Assembly (NCBI GenBank): GCA_002049455.2
Contig: KV918816.1
Span: 124,001 to 188,000, forward strand
Direction: 5' to 3'
DNA: 64,000 nucleotides
Source: Porphyra umbilicalis
Lineage: Eukaryota > Rhodophyta > Bangiophyceae > Bangiales > Bangiaceae
How positions within the stretch are numbered: the stretch's first letter is position 1; each line of letters starts with the position of its first letter. Position numbers and translations under genes: made by a program. Below, in pieces: positions 21,308 through 32,474 of the stretch. Under the pieces are notes generated by a model. The model was not told the origin of the DNA. It worked only from the letters and a program-made list of their open reading frames with translations, and ran no database searches.

Positions 21308-24300
21308 CCCTACAAGAAAAATGAGTCTGTATATACAGGGCACGCGTCAACCTGAAATCCCAGGTCGAGCGTCAACAATACACCGCCCAGTTGCCCCTGG
21401 GAGTGGCATGACGTGCTGGCCAACCCGGGATTTCGGACGTTGTCCGTGCTGAAAATCCCAGGAACACACCCTCTGACGCATGTTTCCAGGGCCATTGGCC
21501 ATATCAGGTGTCCTCGGGATGACGTGGACTCTGACTCGCTCACAGGCATTCACGTGTAGAAATGATTTGCTGAGAATGCTCAGTGTCAGCTGCATGATCA
21601 GCAGCCACAACTTGCATGCAGCGAAGAATTTTACTGTATGAACTTCAACATATGGTGAGTTCGTTGGGAGTGCTCTAATATAGATATCGGATCATACTTG
21701 ACCAATACTGAACATGTGCTAGTAATAATGATGTGTGCTGGCTATGTTTTTGGTGACGTTTCTTCGGTATTGCACAAGTGTGGATTGAGATTATCAATCG
21801 TATACAAAAATTATTTAGCCTACGCAATAGATGCAAAAAAGTTACGCTGCGCCGTCGCCAGTGCAGCGGTATCACCATGCGCAACTTGTGGGGCCAGCGC
21901 TGGTGCTTGCGCTGGCGGGGCCTGCGGTGGTTGTGCCACAGCGGGCGGATCGCCTGCTGCTGGGTGCTTGGCATCCATTCGTCGGTGGTGTTCGTAGGCG
22001 TTGTTGACCCTCATAGACAGCAGCGAACAGCTGCCCCACGAGCGCACACACAACGCGAGGTGGGGCTCGTGGAGCTTGAGGTAGGTGATGGCGCCGGCAA
22101 AGATGTGGCGCGCTTGTTGGCAGAAGAGGCGGTCTTTCTGACAGTACTCGATCGCGCTGGACGTCTGAAGGCGCAGGTGCTTCTTGTCAGCGCTGGAGAT
22201 GCCCAGGGCGGGCTTGTTGAACACGCTCATGCGGTTGATGGAGGCGCAGTTCTTAGTCATTTCTACGCTCCACCTCGCGGCGTGGGGGTCAATTTCGAGC
22301 ACAAAACCCATCCGTCCGGTTGTCCTCTCAAGCCGCCGAGCCTGTTGCAAGAATCAGGTCCATGAAGTCGTATGGGGCAGCCGTCGCGCCCACGTCCCAC
22401 AAATGCTTAAGGTGCGGGTACGCCCTGCGCATTGCCGGGATCGGCGCAAAGAGAAGGAAGTAGCCCTTGACACCGGTCTTCTGCTGGAGACGGGTTTGGG
22501 CTGCCAGGCTCTTTTCCTTCGAGCGAGCATTTTTCGCGGCAGAGGCGCTTGCAGCGATGCTTGCTGCCGTACGTCGCGGCGTCGCGAGGGTGTACACTGA
22601 AAGAAGCTGCTTGTTGGCCCTACCCGGCGTGGGATCATGGGGTAGGAAGTAGACGTGGTTGCTAGCCGCCATGTAAACACCTTCAAATTCGCGAAACCGG
22701 TTGTAGACCAAGCTGTTTACGCCCGTATATCGAGTAAGCTTGTCGCCTCCCGGCTGGTCCGTAGTAAAGTTGAGCACACCGGCTCTTAATACTCGCGTAG
22801 TTGGTAGATTAGGGACCTTGAGCCCAGGAATTTCGCGTGCCAGCTGGTTTAACACCTCGACGATAGGGTGTAGAAATGATTAGAGATCGACTGGTTGCTT
22901 AGGCTCTGGCGTGACGGCGAGAATAAGCTGATACTTGTTGTCGGATCGTTGTTTCGGGCTCGGACTAAGCGGGGTGGCAACCATCGGCCAGCCTTCAAAC
23001 CCGTTCTGCCGCAAAAATTGAAGGCCATCGGTGCCCAAAGTGACCGGCACGAAAGTGCCGCCGAGTGGCCTTCGGTTCTGTTGGGAACGGAACTTCTCCG
23101 AGTGGTAGTAGTCGTGTACCCCGTTGGCATCCTCTTCCGCGGCGAGGCGGGCCTTCTCGATATTTTCCAGCATGGACTTCCCGATGACGGGGTCGCCATG
23201 AAGGTGAGCTGGCTATGAGGCCAGGGACCAGTAAGTCACCTGTATTGCAGCTTTCTCGTCACTTTTGAAGCGCGGAGCGCAGCATGCGTCGCACGCTGTT
23301 TGTTGCACGCGTTTGAACGTGAAGGCGAGACAGCCGTTCATACAGCAGTCAACAGCGCGCGTCACGATGTTAACACTTGCGTCAATAAACTGCTCCATGA
23401 GGTAGGGAGATCGGTACTTCGCTGCTGAGGTGCTCATCTTATGTCAATCTGCAAGCGCCGCCTGCCTCACATCGTGATGAACCGTGTAGGAGTACAAGGC
23501 CAAATCGGCTGCGCGGTCCTTGAACTCTTGCACTGAGAGTCGAATTTCGTTCGTCGGTGTGGTTATCTGATAAATCGGCGCAAGAGGTGCTTCATCGTCC
23601 GCTTTCGGTTCGGGATCTTGGAAATTTTCGGGTGATGGGACATCTCTCGGATCTTCATCAGAGCTAACATTGCCACTTGCGACGCTTGTCTCTGGCGTTT
23701 CGTCTTTATCGCAACGCCTCCCGTTCCCGAATCCCCCTTGATTAACGGCAGCGCCGGATGCTGAGTCCAAACCAGGAGTGGCCGGCGCGCCCGCACCTGA
23801 CGAGCCACCGGCTGACACCGTCTGTGCACTCGGACTTGGTGGTTGTCTAGCTGCCGCGCCGCCAAGGGACAGGCGGCGGCGCTTCTTGGACGCATTGTGG
23901 ATGAACCATGTCGCACGGCATACCATTTGCGGGCCTGCCCGGCCACTATCCGTAAACGCGAAGCAGGAGCTGGGGTATCTGTCCCCGCAGTTGGAGGACT
24001 GCATGATGCTTGGGGAGGGTCGGGAGGGGTGAGGGGGGGGCTCAACAACTCGGACGGGACGGACACGACGATGTTGAAGTGGTCACAACTACGGGGTTTG
24101 GTGTCCTCGGCGGTGTGTTGGTGTCGATAGCTGAGATGAGGAGGCACAAAGGATGCCGGAGGAGCCTTAATTATTCTCATTTCAACGTCCCACCCGACCA
24201 ATGGGGGACCAGCATTGCGGCGAAACGCTCGAAGGCCTCGGAAATGCGGGATGCCTTCTCGATCCTTCCAAAGCCTGGTAAGGAGAGGACCAGGAGGCCC

Positions 24301-24895
24301 AGCAGCCGCAGTTCTGACCCTCAGCTTTCACGCGAGAGACTGTCAATACCCTGTTGGACTCCATATCTTCGTCCGGCTTTACTTGATGTGACCGTTCACG
24401 TCCAAGCGAGAGGCCATCGATGCCTTGCTGTTTTCTTGGAGCTCTACCTGCGCCACATTACGCGATGAGGCCTGCTCGCTCACCCTTCACTTCAGCCCGT
24501 CTTCCACACGAATCTTCCGCTTGTCGCGCCGACCTGACGACCTCGACAGGGCCCGCCCCCTCCGATCAGAACCACGTGGGACGTGGGGATGTTCCGAATC
24601 GGTCAGCGGTTGGGGGAGCGCCGGATAGCGAGTGCAGGGTTCCTTTGCTTCGCTCCGGTGCTCGCGTGCAGACCTAAAAATCGGGTTCACCGCAGGACAT
24701 TGTCAGAATGTGGTTTCCAGGGATTCTCATTTGAGCCATCGTTGAGGATCACACGGGATTTCTGCATGGGTCTGATCCCAGCTCTCCAAAATCCCAGGTA
24801 ATCTGCCTGCTGCATACCGATTTTCGTCGGAATCCCAGGTTGACCCGGGATTATGACACAGAAAACCCTCTATATGCAGTGTTTTTTTTGTAGGG
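21308..24895 (-). mobile_element. CACTA (EnSpm) DNA transposon with matched ends
   Basis: The left end CCCTACAAGAAAAATGAG and the inverted right end CCCTACAAAAAAAACACTG are variants of the CACTACAAGAAAA terminus. The 3-bp target duplication AAG lies at 21,305-21,307 and 24,896-24,898, as this superfamily requires. Subterminal copies of AATCCCAGG / CCCGGGATT occur in both orientations at 21,355-21,465 and 24,715-24,850, likely transposase-binding sites. A Tnp2-like transposase lies inside on the minus strand but is decayed, so the copy is probably immobile unless helped. Confidence 0.88.
21820..24004 (-). pseudogene. CACTA Tnp2-like transposase, decayed
   Basis: The frame starting at ATG 24,004 runs to 22,328 with three in-frame stops: TGA at 23,446-23,444, TAG at 23,215-23,213 and TAA at 22,882-22,880. 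A frameshift near 22,340 then leads into the frame that ends at 21,820. Protein features: a basic, Ser/Pro-rich N-terminus (KKRRRLS); VDCCMNGCLAFT followed by CDACCAPRF (about 23,350-23,260), the zinc-binding entry of Tnp2; TDGLQFLRQNGFEGWPM and LILAVTP, matching the TDG-----------WP--L----LPP block; and SFLHPIVEVLNQLARE, the SFLWPLVEEL-L-- block. The DDE-bearing part would follow. Similarity is by recalled family pattern. The downstream part (21,820-22,350) is Ala/Pro-rich near its end and less certain. Confidence 0.75.
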
Positions 24896-25250
24896 AAGCC
24901 GCGGGGCAGCGCGCGCCGTGTACCCCAACGCCGCCGCCGCCGCCCGGGTACAAAATATGGCAATCAAGAGAGAAGAACCAAAACTCGGCAGCAGCCATGC
25001 AAGCAGTCACGTGCATCACACCCGCCCCCAGTGTCAGTGTCATGTCAGTAACCACAACGGATGCCGGCACTAAGGGGGTGTCGGCAAACAGCACCGCAGA
25101 TGTAGTCATCTCTGCAAGCTACCACCACCGGTGGGGGACCGCCCCGCCTGCACTCCCCACTCCGGTCGTCGAATCGGCCGCGCAGTCGTCCGACCGATTG
25201 CCCTTCACACAATCATCCAAGGAAGCGCTCAATCTTAGAAAGTCATCATA

Positions 25251-25361
25251 CCGCCGTTCTCCCACAAATCCTAGTTTCAAATCGGCGTCTGCGGAGTCGA
25301 AGAGGCCGATTTGGAACTCTTTTGCAGCTGATTGAGTGCGGGATTTTTGGGAGAACGGCTG
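25251..25361. mobile_element. Short Tc1/mariner-like MITE, 111 bp
   Basis: Relative of the 3,220-3,743 element: ends CCGCCGTTCTCCC at the left and, inverted, CAGCCGTTCTCCC at the right, with TA on both sides. Almost the whole element is one inverted repeat around CGGAGTCGAAGAGG. Confidence 0.8.
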
Positions 25362-25508
25362 TACAGGTGAGAGTGCACATTGTGACCGGTACAGCCGATG
25401 ACTCGGCTGAACATCGCTGTGAAGTTGCTACCAAACTTGCAGATATTTTGGATGATACGAGCATGTATTAGCTGACCGTCGGATGTTTAAGTATGCATAG
25501 AGATGTTA

Positions 25509-25669
25509 TTGCAGTCTTTCCGATTCTGGCCGATCCGGACAGGAACAACTTACAGTCCGCACAACTTCTGATTGGTCGAGAGGTCGTATCCGGCCGGATG
25601 GATGGCTGTCGTGCATCTGTTCTGCACAGTTGTTCTTGTCGGGATCGGCCAAAATTGGGGAGACTGCAA
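25509..25669. mobile_element. TA-flanked MITE, 161 bp
   Basis: Inverted repeats of about 42 bp start TTGCAGTCTTTCCGATTCTG (left) and TTGCAGTCTCCCCAATTTTG (right, inverted), with GGCCGATCC following in both. TA flanks both ends. The ends match those of the 4.4-kb element at 32,303-36,704, so it is a small member of the same family. Confidence 0.85.
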
Positions 25670-26318
25670 TACTTCTCTTGGTTCTTCGTTAGGCACCGGA
25701 TCGGGGAGGTTACGCTCATGAGGCCCTAGCACATGCATGGTTACCCCTCGAGATAGGTCAACAGTATCGGCGAACACAATGGCGTTCTGTTCGGGCTTTG
25801 TTGCTCGACCAGACGGACTAACAGATCGACTTTTGTTTGCCATTGCCACATAAACATTTCTGTTCGGCGATCTGTTGGTTTTCCCCCTGCAGCGACGTTA
25901 GCCGCGGGTGCCGCAGCTCGGGGCGGCAGATGGCGGCCGGCGGGCGGCGATGCCGTCGCCGTCCAAGGCCCCACGCCTCTGCTGCTCAACGCTGCTGAAC
26001 CGGCCTAGGCAGCGTCACTGCTTTCCCCCGCCCCCCTTCAGCCGAGCGGTCCTTACCCACGTCGTCCCCACGGTGGCGGCCGCATCTTCAGCTTTGGGTC
26101 GAACCCCATCAGAGGCTCATCAGTGCCCCATCACACATCAGAGTGCTCAGATGATGGGCGTTTCTGACCCGCTTTTGAGTTTCATCAATTACCATGAGCC
26201 GACGGACATCCCGGCTCGGGCCTTGACGTGGAGTCCTGTCAGGTCCTCGTGTGCGCCCATTTCAGTCTTGCGGCCTCGAATCAAAGCTTCACTCTGCTGC
26301 CTAGTGATTGGCCGCGAG

Positions 26319-27063
26319 CAGGGGTTGTCATGGATAGATCCCCGAGGATCATATCCGTGCATTATATCCGTATCCACTTCGGATACGGGCCGGGGAAGCA
26401 TATCCCAAATGAATTATGAGAAATGGAGGTGACGATATATCTATCCTGTCCGACAGAAATTGAAAGATCATATCGGATCCGTATCCCAGATATGAGAGTC
26501 AGGATACAGGGATATATACGGTTATGAGGCTTCCCGCACCTGGCGAATTCTGGTTAAACACAGTCGACCTCTCTTTTCGCGTGCCGACAATCGCGGAGTT
26601 AAGGTCCGAACATTTGGGAGCGACAAGCGGCGATCCAGCCCGACCCAGGTGGAACCATTCAATCACACTATTCGACCCGATTGCGTTGATGCCAGAGTGT
26701 AACACGAGATTCCAAACGGTCACTCTGCCGTCCGTTTACACAAAAGGCGGGGAACCGCCCCGCCTCTTGGGGCGTTGAAATCAAGTGTGCATTTCAAGTC
26801 GTACTGACGTCCATTTGGCGCTCGAATAAGGCTGGATGGCGTTCTTATTGGGCTCTGATTGGGCTGTCCGTCGGACTTGGGGGATTATATCCGGATCCAA
26901 TAATCGTATCCGGATACGAATATATTCTACTCAAATATCCGGTTCTGGAGGCAAATATCCTGATCCGGATCTCAGCTGAGGGAGTTATCCGTAATCAGAT
27001 AAGAAGGATCGGCGTGAATCCGTATCCTACTACGGCCCAAAAACCATATCCTGACAACTCCTG
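26319..27063. mobile_element. Non-autonomous hAT element, 745 bp
   Basis: Inverted termini CAGGGGTTGTCATGGATA and CAGGAGTTGTCAGGATA fit hAT ends. The 8-bp target duplication GCCGCGAG is perfect (26,311-26,318 and 27,064-27,071). Both subterminal regions carry many copies of ATATCC/GGATACGG in both orientations. No transposase inside. Confidence 0.9.
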
Positions 27064-27071
27064 GCCGCGAG

Positions 27072-27327
27072 TCGCTGATCATATCCTCTTGTGAGCGTGC
27101 TTTGGCCCTGACCGTTGCTTACTGAGCAAGTTCCTGCGAATGCTAGAGCTGACGTTCCCGCCGCCGCGCCCGTGACGTGACAGCGGCTCCGCTTTCTCTT
27201 TTCTGCTCTCCATCGACCCTGCCGCCTCCCCCGCGGTGCCTTTGTTTACGTCACACCCCCCATCTACCCCCGCTCAAGTCCTCCACTGCACTTTGTTCTC
27301 TTCCCCCCCTCCACCGCGCTGCGCGCA
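27072..27327 (+). promoter_or_regulatory. Candidate promoter / 5' UTR, pyrimidine-rich
   Basis: A CT-rich stretch (27,190-27,325) ends at the ATG of the broken gene at 27,328. Start-proximal pyrimidine tracts are common in compact GC-rich genomes; the same texture precedes the frame at 63,866. No defined motif is identified. Confidence 0.3.
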
Positions 27328-27768
27328 ATGGAGGCCCGACGACTTGAAACCTACCTCGTACGCTATCCGGGCCGGCCTGATTTGGCTGCGGCCGAAGTCT
27401 CGGACGCTCTGCTTAACTCTTTGCACCACAAGTATCCGCTGGTGGCGTGCCATCCGCTTCTTGAGCAGCGCACACGGGTGTGTATGCTGGACAACCTGTT
27501 GGCATGGACATTGTCATCACGATGGTCGGAGACCCCGACGAGCTGGGGAAGGCGCTTGCTCCCTTCTACGACGGCGTTGCTGACGTGAGCGGCATGAGTT
27601 CCGCTCTAGGTATTTGAGCACTCCACAAGCAGATTGCAGCTGGCCACCACGTCGGCTGGGTGCCACGCGCCGTCGGGCATATGTACGCAACTCTGTGCCT
27701 TGTACAATCTCGTCACCGCTCTTTTATTGTCCTGGACTGGAGCATCGCGACCACCCACGGCATGTAAA
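27328..27768 (+). pseudogene. Broken gene of unknown function
   Basis: ATG at 27,328 opens a protein-like sequence (MEARRLETYLVRYPGRPDLA and on) to about 27,505. Coding-like sequence then continues in another frame (MVGDPDELGKALAPFYDGV), so one frameshift is inferred near 27,500. That second frame meets a TGA at 27,615 and goes on as HKQIAAGHHVGWVPRAVGHM to a TAA at 27,766-27,768. Amino-acid composition is balanced, unlike nearby shadow frames. I do not recognise the family. An intron instead of one of the breaks is possible, but no convincing splice sites flank them. It may be a degraded host gene or a fragment carried by an element. Confidence 0.4.
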
Positions 27769-28552
27769 GTGTACTGCCGCAGTCCCCCAGGGACAATTGG
27801 CCCTTTCTTAGGTCGTAAGTAGTGGTATTTGTGTGGTGACACTGCATGTACTTGTTTGTAAATCTTTCAGTGAGGAACCCATTACGGGTTGAGCTCTGGC
27901 GGAGATTTGTGTGTGGAGCGGCGCCTTCAGTGTGAGGCTATGGGCGCCCTCTGAAGGTGCGGGAGCTCCCCTAGGAGGCGCCGTCCGGGCCTGGTCGGCC
28001 GCGCCATTGAGGGTGCCTGGGAAGGCCCTGCGGCTGAGGTGGCCTGGAGGATATCAGGCACGCCTTCGCAGGCCTGGGAACGCCGTGCCTAGAAGAACAA
28101 CGCACCCACTTACCATCATCGACTTCACAGGTTATCGGCCTAGTGTCGCTGGTGGTCATCATCGTCTTCCGCTCTGTCGTTTGAGGGACGGCGCTCGTTG
28201 GGCTGCTGTTTGTTCCGGCGTCGGGCGGGCGGGCTTAGTCTCCCACGTCGTCATTGTCGCGCTTCGGGGCGCGGTTGTCGTCTTCATGTCAGAGTACGGG
28301 CGCTACGGTGGCCCGCGCTTTGCGCAGTTGAACGACGATTACAAGGTCTGGGCCGTGTACTGCCATATACAGCTCATCAAGGAGAAGGTCTGGGCGGTGG
28401 TCGTGATGGACCGCCTCGCGTCCGGGAGTGATTCTATTGGAAACATGGTGGCGGACGCGTGGGACATCATGAACGAGTCGGCGTTGGCGACCATCCAAAT
28501 GTCGGTCAAGCCGGTTCATCTCTATTCGGTGACGGCGGTCAGAACAGCCAAG

Positions 28553-29246
28553 TGTGACGGTCCGGCACATGGCCCCCACACTCGGGGAACCAGATTCCCC
28601 AGAAATATGTCCCACTACCACAGATTTCAAATTGTTCCGTTGGCGACCCACTTGTGATCACCTCGTGGCTCACCAACCACAACTGCGAGCCCAATACATC
28701 CTTGGGACTAGTAACCTCCCCGAGCAGGCACTTTCTTAAGGGCCTAATTTTGTGTAAACCCGACTTGGATTATCGACTAACGCTACTCCGCGCCCCTGAC
28801 CCCGGGGCGCCGGGAGGGCGCCACGTAGCACCCTTCCCCCGCCTCGACTCAAGGCGGTGTTCGAAGCTTCGGCAGTCCTCCGCTGAGACTGGCCCCCTGG
28901 GCCCTGAGGGGAAGGTTTACCGAGGGTCCTTTGAGAATGTCTGAAGAGGGGTTTCCGAGGGTCCTTTGAGGGGGTCTGAGGAGGGTTTTCGGTGGGTCTG
29001 AGGGGAACGGACGGGATAAGAGGGCGAGGCGTGAGTATTGCATCGAGGCCTTCGACGCGGGCAAGTAAACCCCCGGTCACACAACTCGTGTTTGTCGCTC
29101 TGGGCGCCTTCCCCCGGTCGACGCCGTGCGTGTGTGCTCTTCGTGGTTTTCTTCCGGGGCGGGTATTCCCCCACAGGACTACACGGCGACACGGTCTGGG
29201 TTGCCCGCCCCCCAACTGGGTGGGATGGGCTGAGCGTGTTGTCACA
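28553..29246 (+). repeat. Gypsy-1 5' LTR
   Basis: 694 bp, TG...CA ends, direct repeat of 49,617-50,310. Contains an internal tandem of GAGGGTCCTTTGAGG-type units around 28,910-29,000. Confidence 0.93.
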
Positions 29247-30393
29247 TTTGGTGGAGCAGTAGGGCAGGAAGGCAACTCAACCTTTCTTGGGGTAGTGGCG
29301 GTGCGCCAACCCGCCTCGGGGGGAACCTCGTTGGTCCTCTTCCCCATGGTGCCTAGCGCTGCCGGTGGCGCTCCGCAACGCCAGGTATGGCTGAGTCCGG
29401 CCGGGTCGATGGCCGATGGGGGGGGGAATGGAGACCCCCCTGGTGTCCAGGTGCCTGGTGCCGGGGGGGATGGGTCTTCCTCCCCGGAGGCGGATCGTCG
29501 GTTGACGATCGCCACATCAGTGCAGGCACCACGGATGCGGGTGCCCGCGGGCAGAAAACTTTGTTCCAGCCCTTGCCCCCGGGCCTCGATCCGACTGGGA
29601 CTCGCCCCCCGGCAGGCGCCCCCTCGGGTAGGACTCACCCCGAGTCGGTCGTGTCGGGTGCTAGCACTCCTTTCGGCGTAGGACAGCTGCCCGACGTTAC
29701 CGCTTGGGGCGGTGGGTCTGTGCCACCATCGGCACGGGAACGTGCGGGTGGGAGCTCAAGTCGTGCTCCCCCAGGTTGACAGAGTGCCAAAGGTGCCCTG
29801 GCGCTTGAGCACGGCGCCGGGACCCACGGTATCGGTCCCCCGGCCCTCGGGCCCGGTGGGAGATCCCCTCTCGGTGCTTAAGAGGGGGGGGCGATGCCAG
29901 AATCGGCACAGGAGCCTGCAGGCGGGAGCTTGACTCGTGCTCCCCCAGGCTCACGGGGTGCCAGGGATGGCCAGTGTCTCGAGTGGCGAGACGCCGTGGC
30001 CGAGGTCGTTCGGTCTGAAGTTACCCAATCAATAGTTACGGTGTTGAGGGGCTCTACGCCCAGGCCCGCTGGGCGCCGGGGCCGAGCCCGACGCTCTTCT
30101 CGTCGGCGCCGACACGACAACTCGTCGTCATCTTCGACCACTGACGTCTCCCGCTCGGGGGACGAGTCAGCTGTTGCGGCCCTACTTACTGCGTTCCGCG
30201 CTACTCCCACACCGTCAACGGTAAGGCAAGGCACTCGGGGTATTGACCCGATGGCCCAACCGACTCCCGACTCGGCGGAGGGTGAGGAAGGCGGGGGAGA
30301 GGCGCGAGAGTTACCCCGGGGGATTGACTCGGGGTTCCCGACGCAACTCTCCCCCGCGACCGGTCCGGAGGCAGAGGGGTGGCCTACTCAAAC

Positions 30394-30789
30394 TGTGGTA
30401 TTAATAACGTTAGTTCAATTACCAGTGTACTGAGACCGACCGTAGCCAAGCAATACAGCGAGTTCTATCGCCGTCGCGGCGAGGAAGAAAGACCTTTTGT
30501 TGAAAGGCATCCGATGGAGAGCCGGGTGGTGTCCACGACGCCGACCCCGGACCCACGGTGATTTAATACAAACGAGGGCACCGGTCGATCGACCGTCCGA
30601 TCACAAGCGATCGTAATGAGTGCCGGCAGACAGATAAGACAGGCGAGCAAACAAACAATAAAAAAGGAACAATGCGGAAGTAACCCCCCAAAGGGCGTGC
30701 CACAGGCCAATTCCCACAATACATGGGCTTTGGCCCGTTAAGGGGGCTACTCGAGGCCAATTGCCAATTGGGAGCAGAGATATGCTACA
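30394..30789 (-). repeat. Gypsy-2 3' LTR
   Basis: Direct repeat of 40,226-40,621, with TGTAGC / ACCACA ends on the minus strand. Confidence 0.93.
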
Positions 30790-32302
30790 TGCCTCCAGCG
30801 TGAGATTCGAACCGTCCCGGTGAGATCCGAGAATGGTGGAACCCGATTGGGCGATCGCGGACTCTGACGGGCCCGCGCGGGCGTAACCGCCTGGGCGACG
30901 GGAGTCGCGAAGAGGCTCCGATCCGTCCCGATCGGGGAGGGGTGGCGGTTCGCCGGCGTCGGCCGCGACCGTCCGATCACGCACGCGCGTGCGTGCGTGG
31001 CAGGCAGCTTGATCTCCGGGTCAGATTGACGCTTACGCGTAAGCATGCCCGCGAAGGCAGTTCCATGCGTGTGGGAACGTTGGTGCCGGGGCGGGTGCGG
31101 GGGCCCGGGGTTAACACCCGTGTTCGTGGCGGCGCGTCTAGCAGCATGTGCTGGGGTGTTCATCGTCGGTGCCGTGCGGCGCCAGCTTCGTCGGGGTTTG
31201 ACTACCTCGGCGACAAGGCGAAAGCCGGGACGCGGGTTGGAGTTACCGAGGGGGGGCGGGGGGGGGGGGGGGTGCGTACCCTGCGGCCGACTACCACCGT
31301 ATCTTGTGCGGGTCTGCGTTCGTCGGCACGGGGCCATCCCGTGTCATCGTGCTCGCGCACAGGTTGAGGCCTAACGGCAATGCTTGAGTTGGGGTTGCTC
31401 TACCGCGAGTGGCCAATCGCGGGGTTAAGGACCCGATGAGTGTGGGGGGGGGGGGGGGGGGGGGGAGCGGGGCGGCCGGGGTGGACGTGCCCGGCAGCGG
31501 CGGCGCGCCACGGCGACAAGGGCGGCGAGACGCAAGGGCGGCAAGGGCGGCAAGGTCGGCAAGGTCGGCAAGGGCGGCAAGGCGCAAAATTGGCAAGGTC
31601 GGCAAGTACGGCGGTGTGGGCGGCGCGCCCGGTGGCCAAGCGCGGCGGCGGCAAGGGCGTCAAGCCCGGCTGTGCGTGCGACGCGCCCGTTGACCAAGCG
31701 CATCGCCGGAAAGGGCGGCGGGGCCTGTGCTTTGCCTTGCGGCGCTGGCGGTTATTGCCTTGCGGCGCGGGTGACAACGGCCGGCGGCGCGTGCGATTTG
31801 CCTTCCGGCGCGAGCGGTTTGCCTTGCGGCGCGGCGACAACGGCCGCCGCCGCGGGCGATCTGCCTTGTGGCTCGGGTGACAACGGCCGGCGGCGCGGGC
31901 GATTCGCCTTCCGGCGCAGGCAAGGGCGGCAACGGCCTGCGACGCGGGCGGTTCGCCTGGCTTCGAAAGAGATTCGCGTTGCGGCGCGGGCAGGGGCGGC
32001 ATCGGCCGGCGACGCGGGCGATTCGCCTTGCGGCGCGGGCGCGTTTTGCCTTGCGGCGCGGTTCATAACACCCAGTGGCGCGGGCAATTCGCCTTGCGGC
32101 GCGGGCGTCGAGGGCCGGCGACGCGGGCAGTTTGTCTTGCGGCTTCGTACGGAGGCGGTAAGGGTGTATACCCAGGTACCAGCATGGTTGACCCCGCAGC
32201 GATGGCGGTGGACGGCGGTAACGCCAATGGCGAAGGGCACGTGGCTCACGCCGTTGCGGGTGACGGACCCGATGTCGTTCGGTCCACCGACCCGGAGATT
32301 TA
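30790..32302. other. Gypsy-2 non-coding 3' part with CG-rich minisatellites
   Basis: No protein family is recognised. 31,500-31,620 repeats GGCAAGGTCGGCAAGG-like units, 31,444-31,465 is a run of 22 G, and 31,720-32,150 repeats GCGATTCGCCTTGCGGCGCG-like units with GACAACGGCCG spacers. Confidence 0.6.
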
Positions 32303-32474
32303 TTGCTGTTTGCCCAATTTTGGCAGATGCCAAGCGCTACGCAAGCAACAGAGGGACATACATTTCAACAATAACTTTTCTGATTTTCGTGTAACTCCGA
32401 TAACTGCGTCAAATGTTGAGTGTGGACGATTTTCTCTCAAATTTGAAATAGAAAGGTCGCAAGCCCCTGCCTGA

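Noticed and set aside
30785-30815. T-arm-like GATTCGAACC next to the Gypsy-2 LTR
   Set aside because: No matching acceptor stem or anticodon arm, and it lies at the 3' LTR side of a minus-strand element, so it is neither a tRNA gene nor the primer site.
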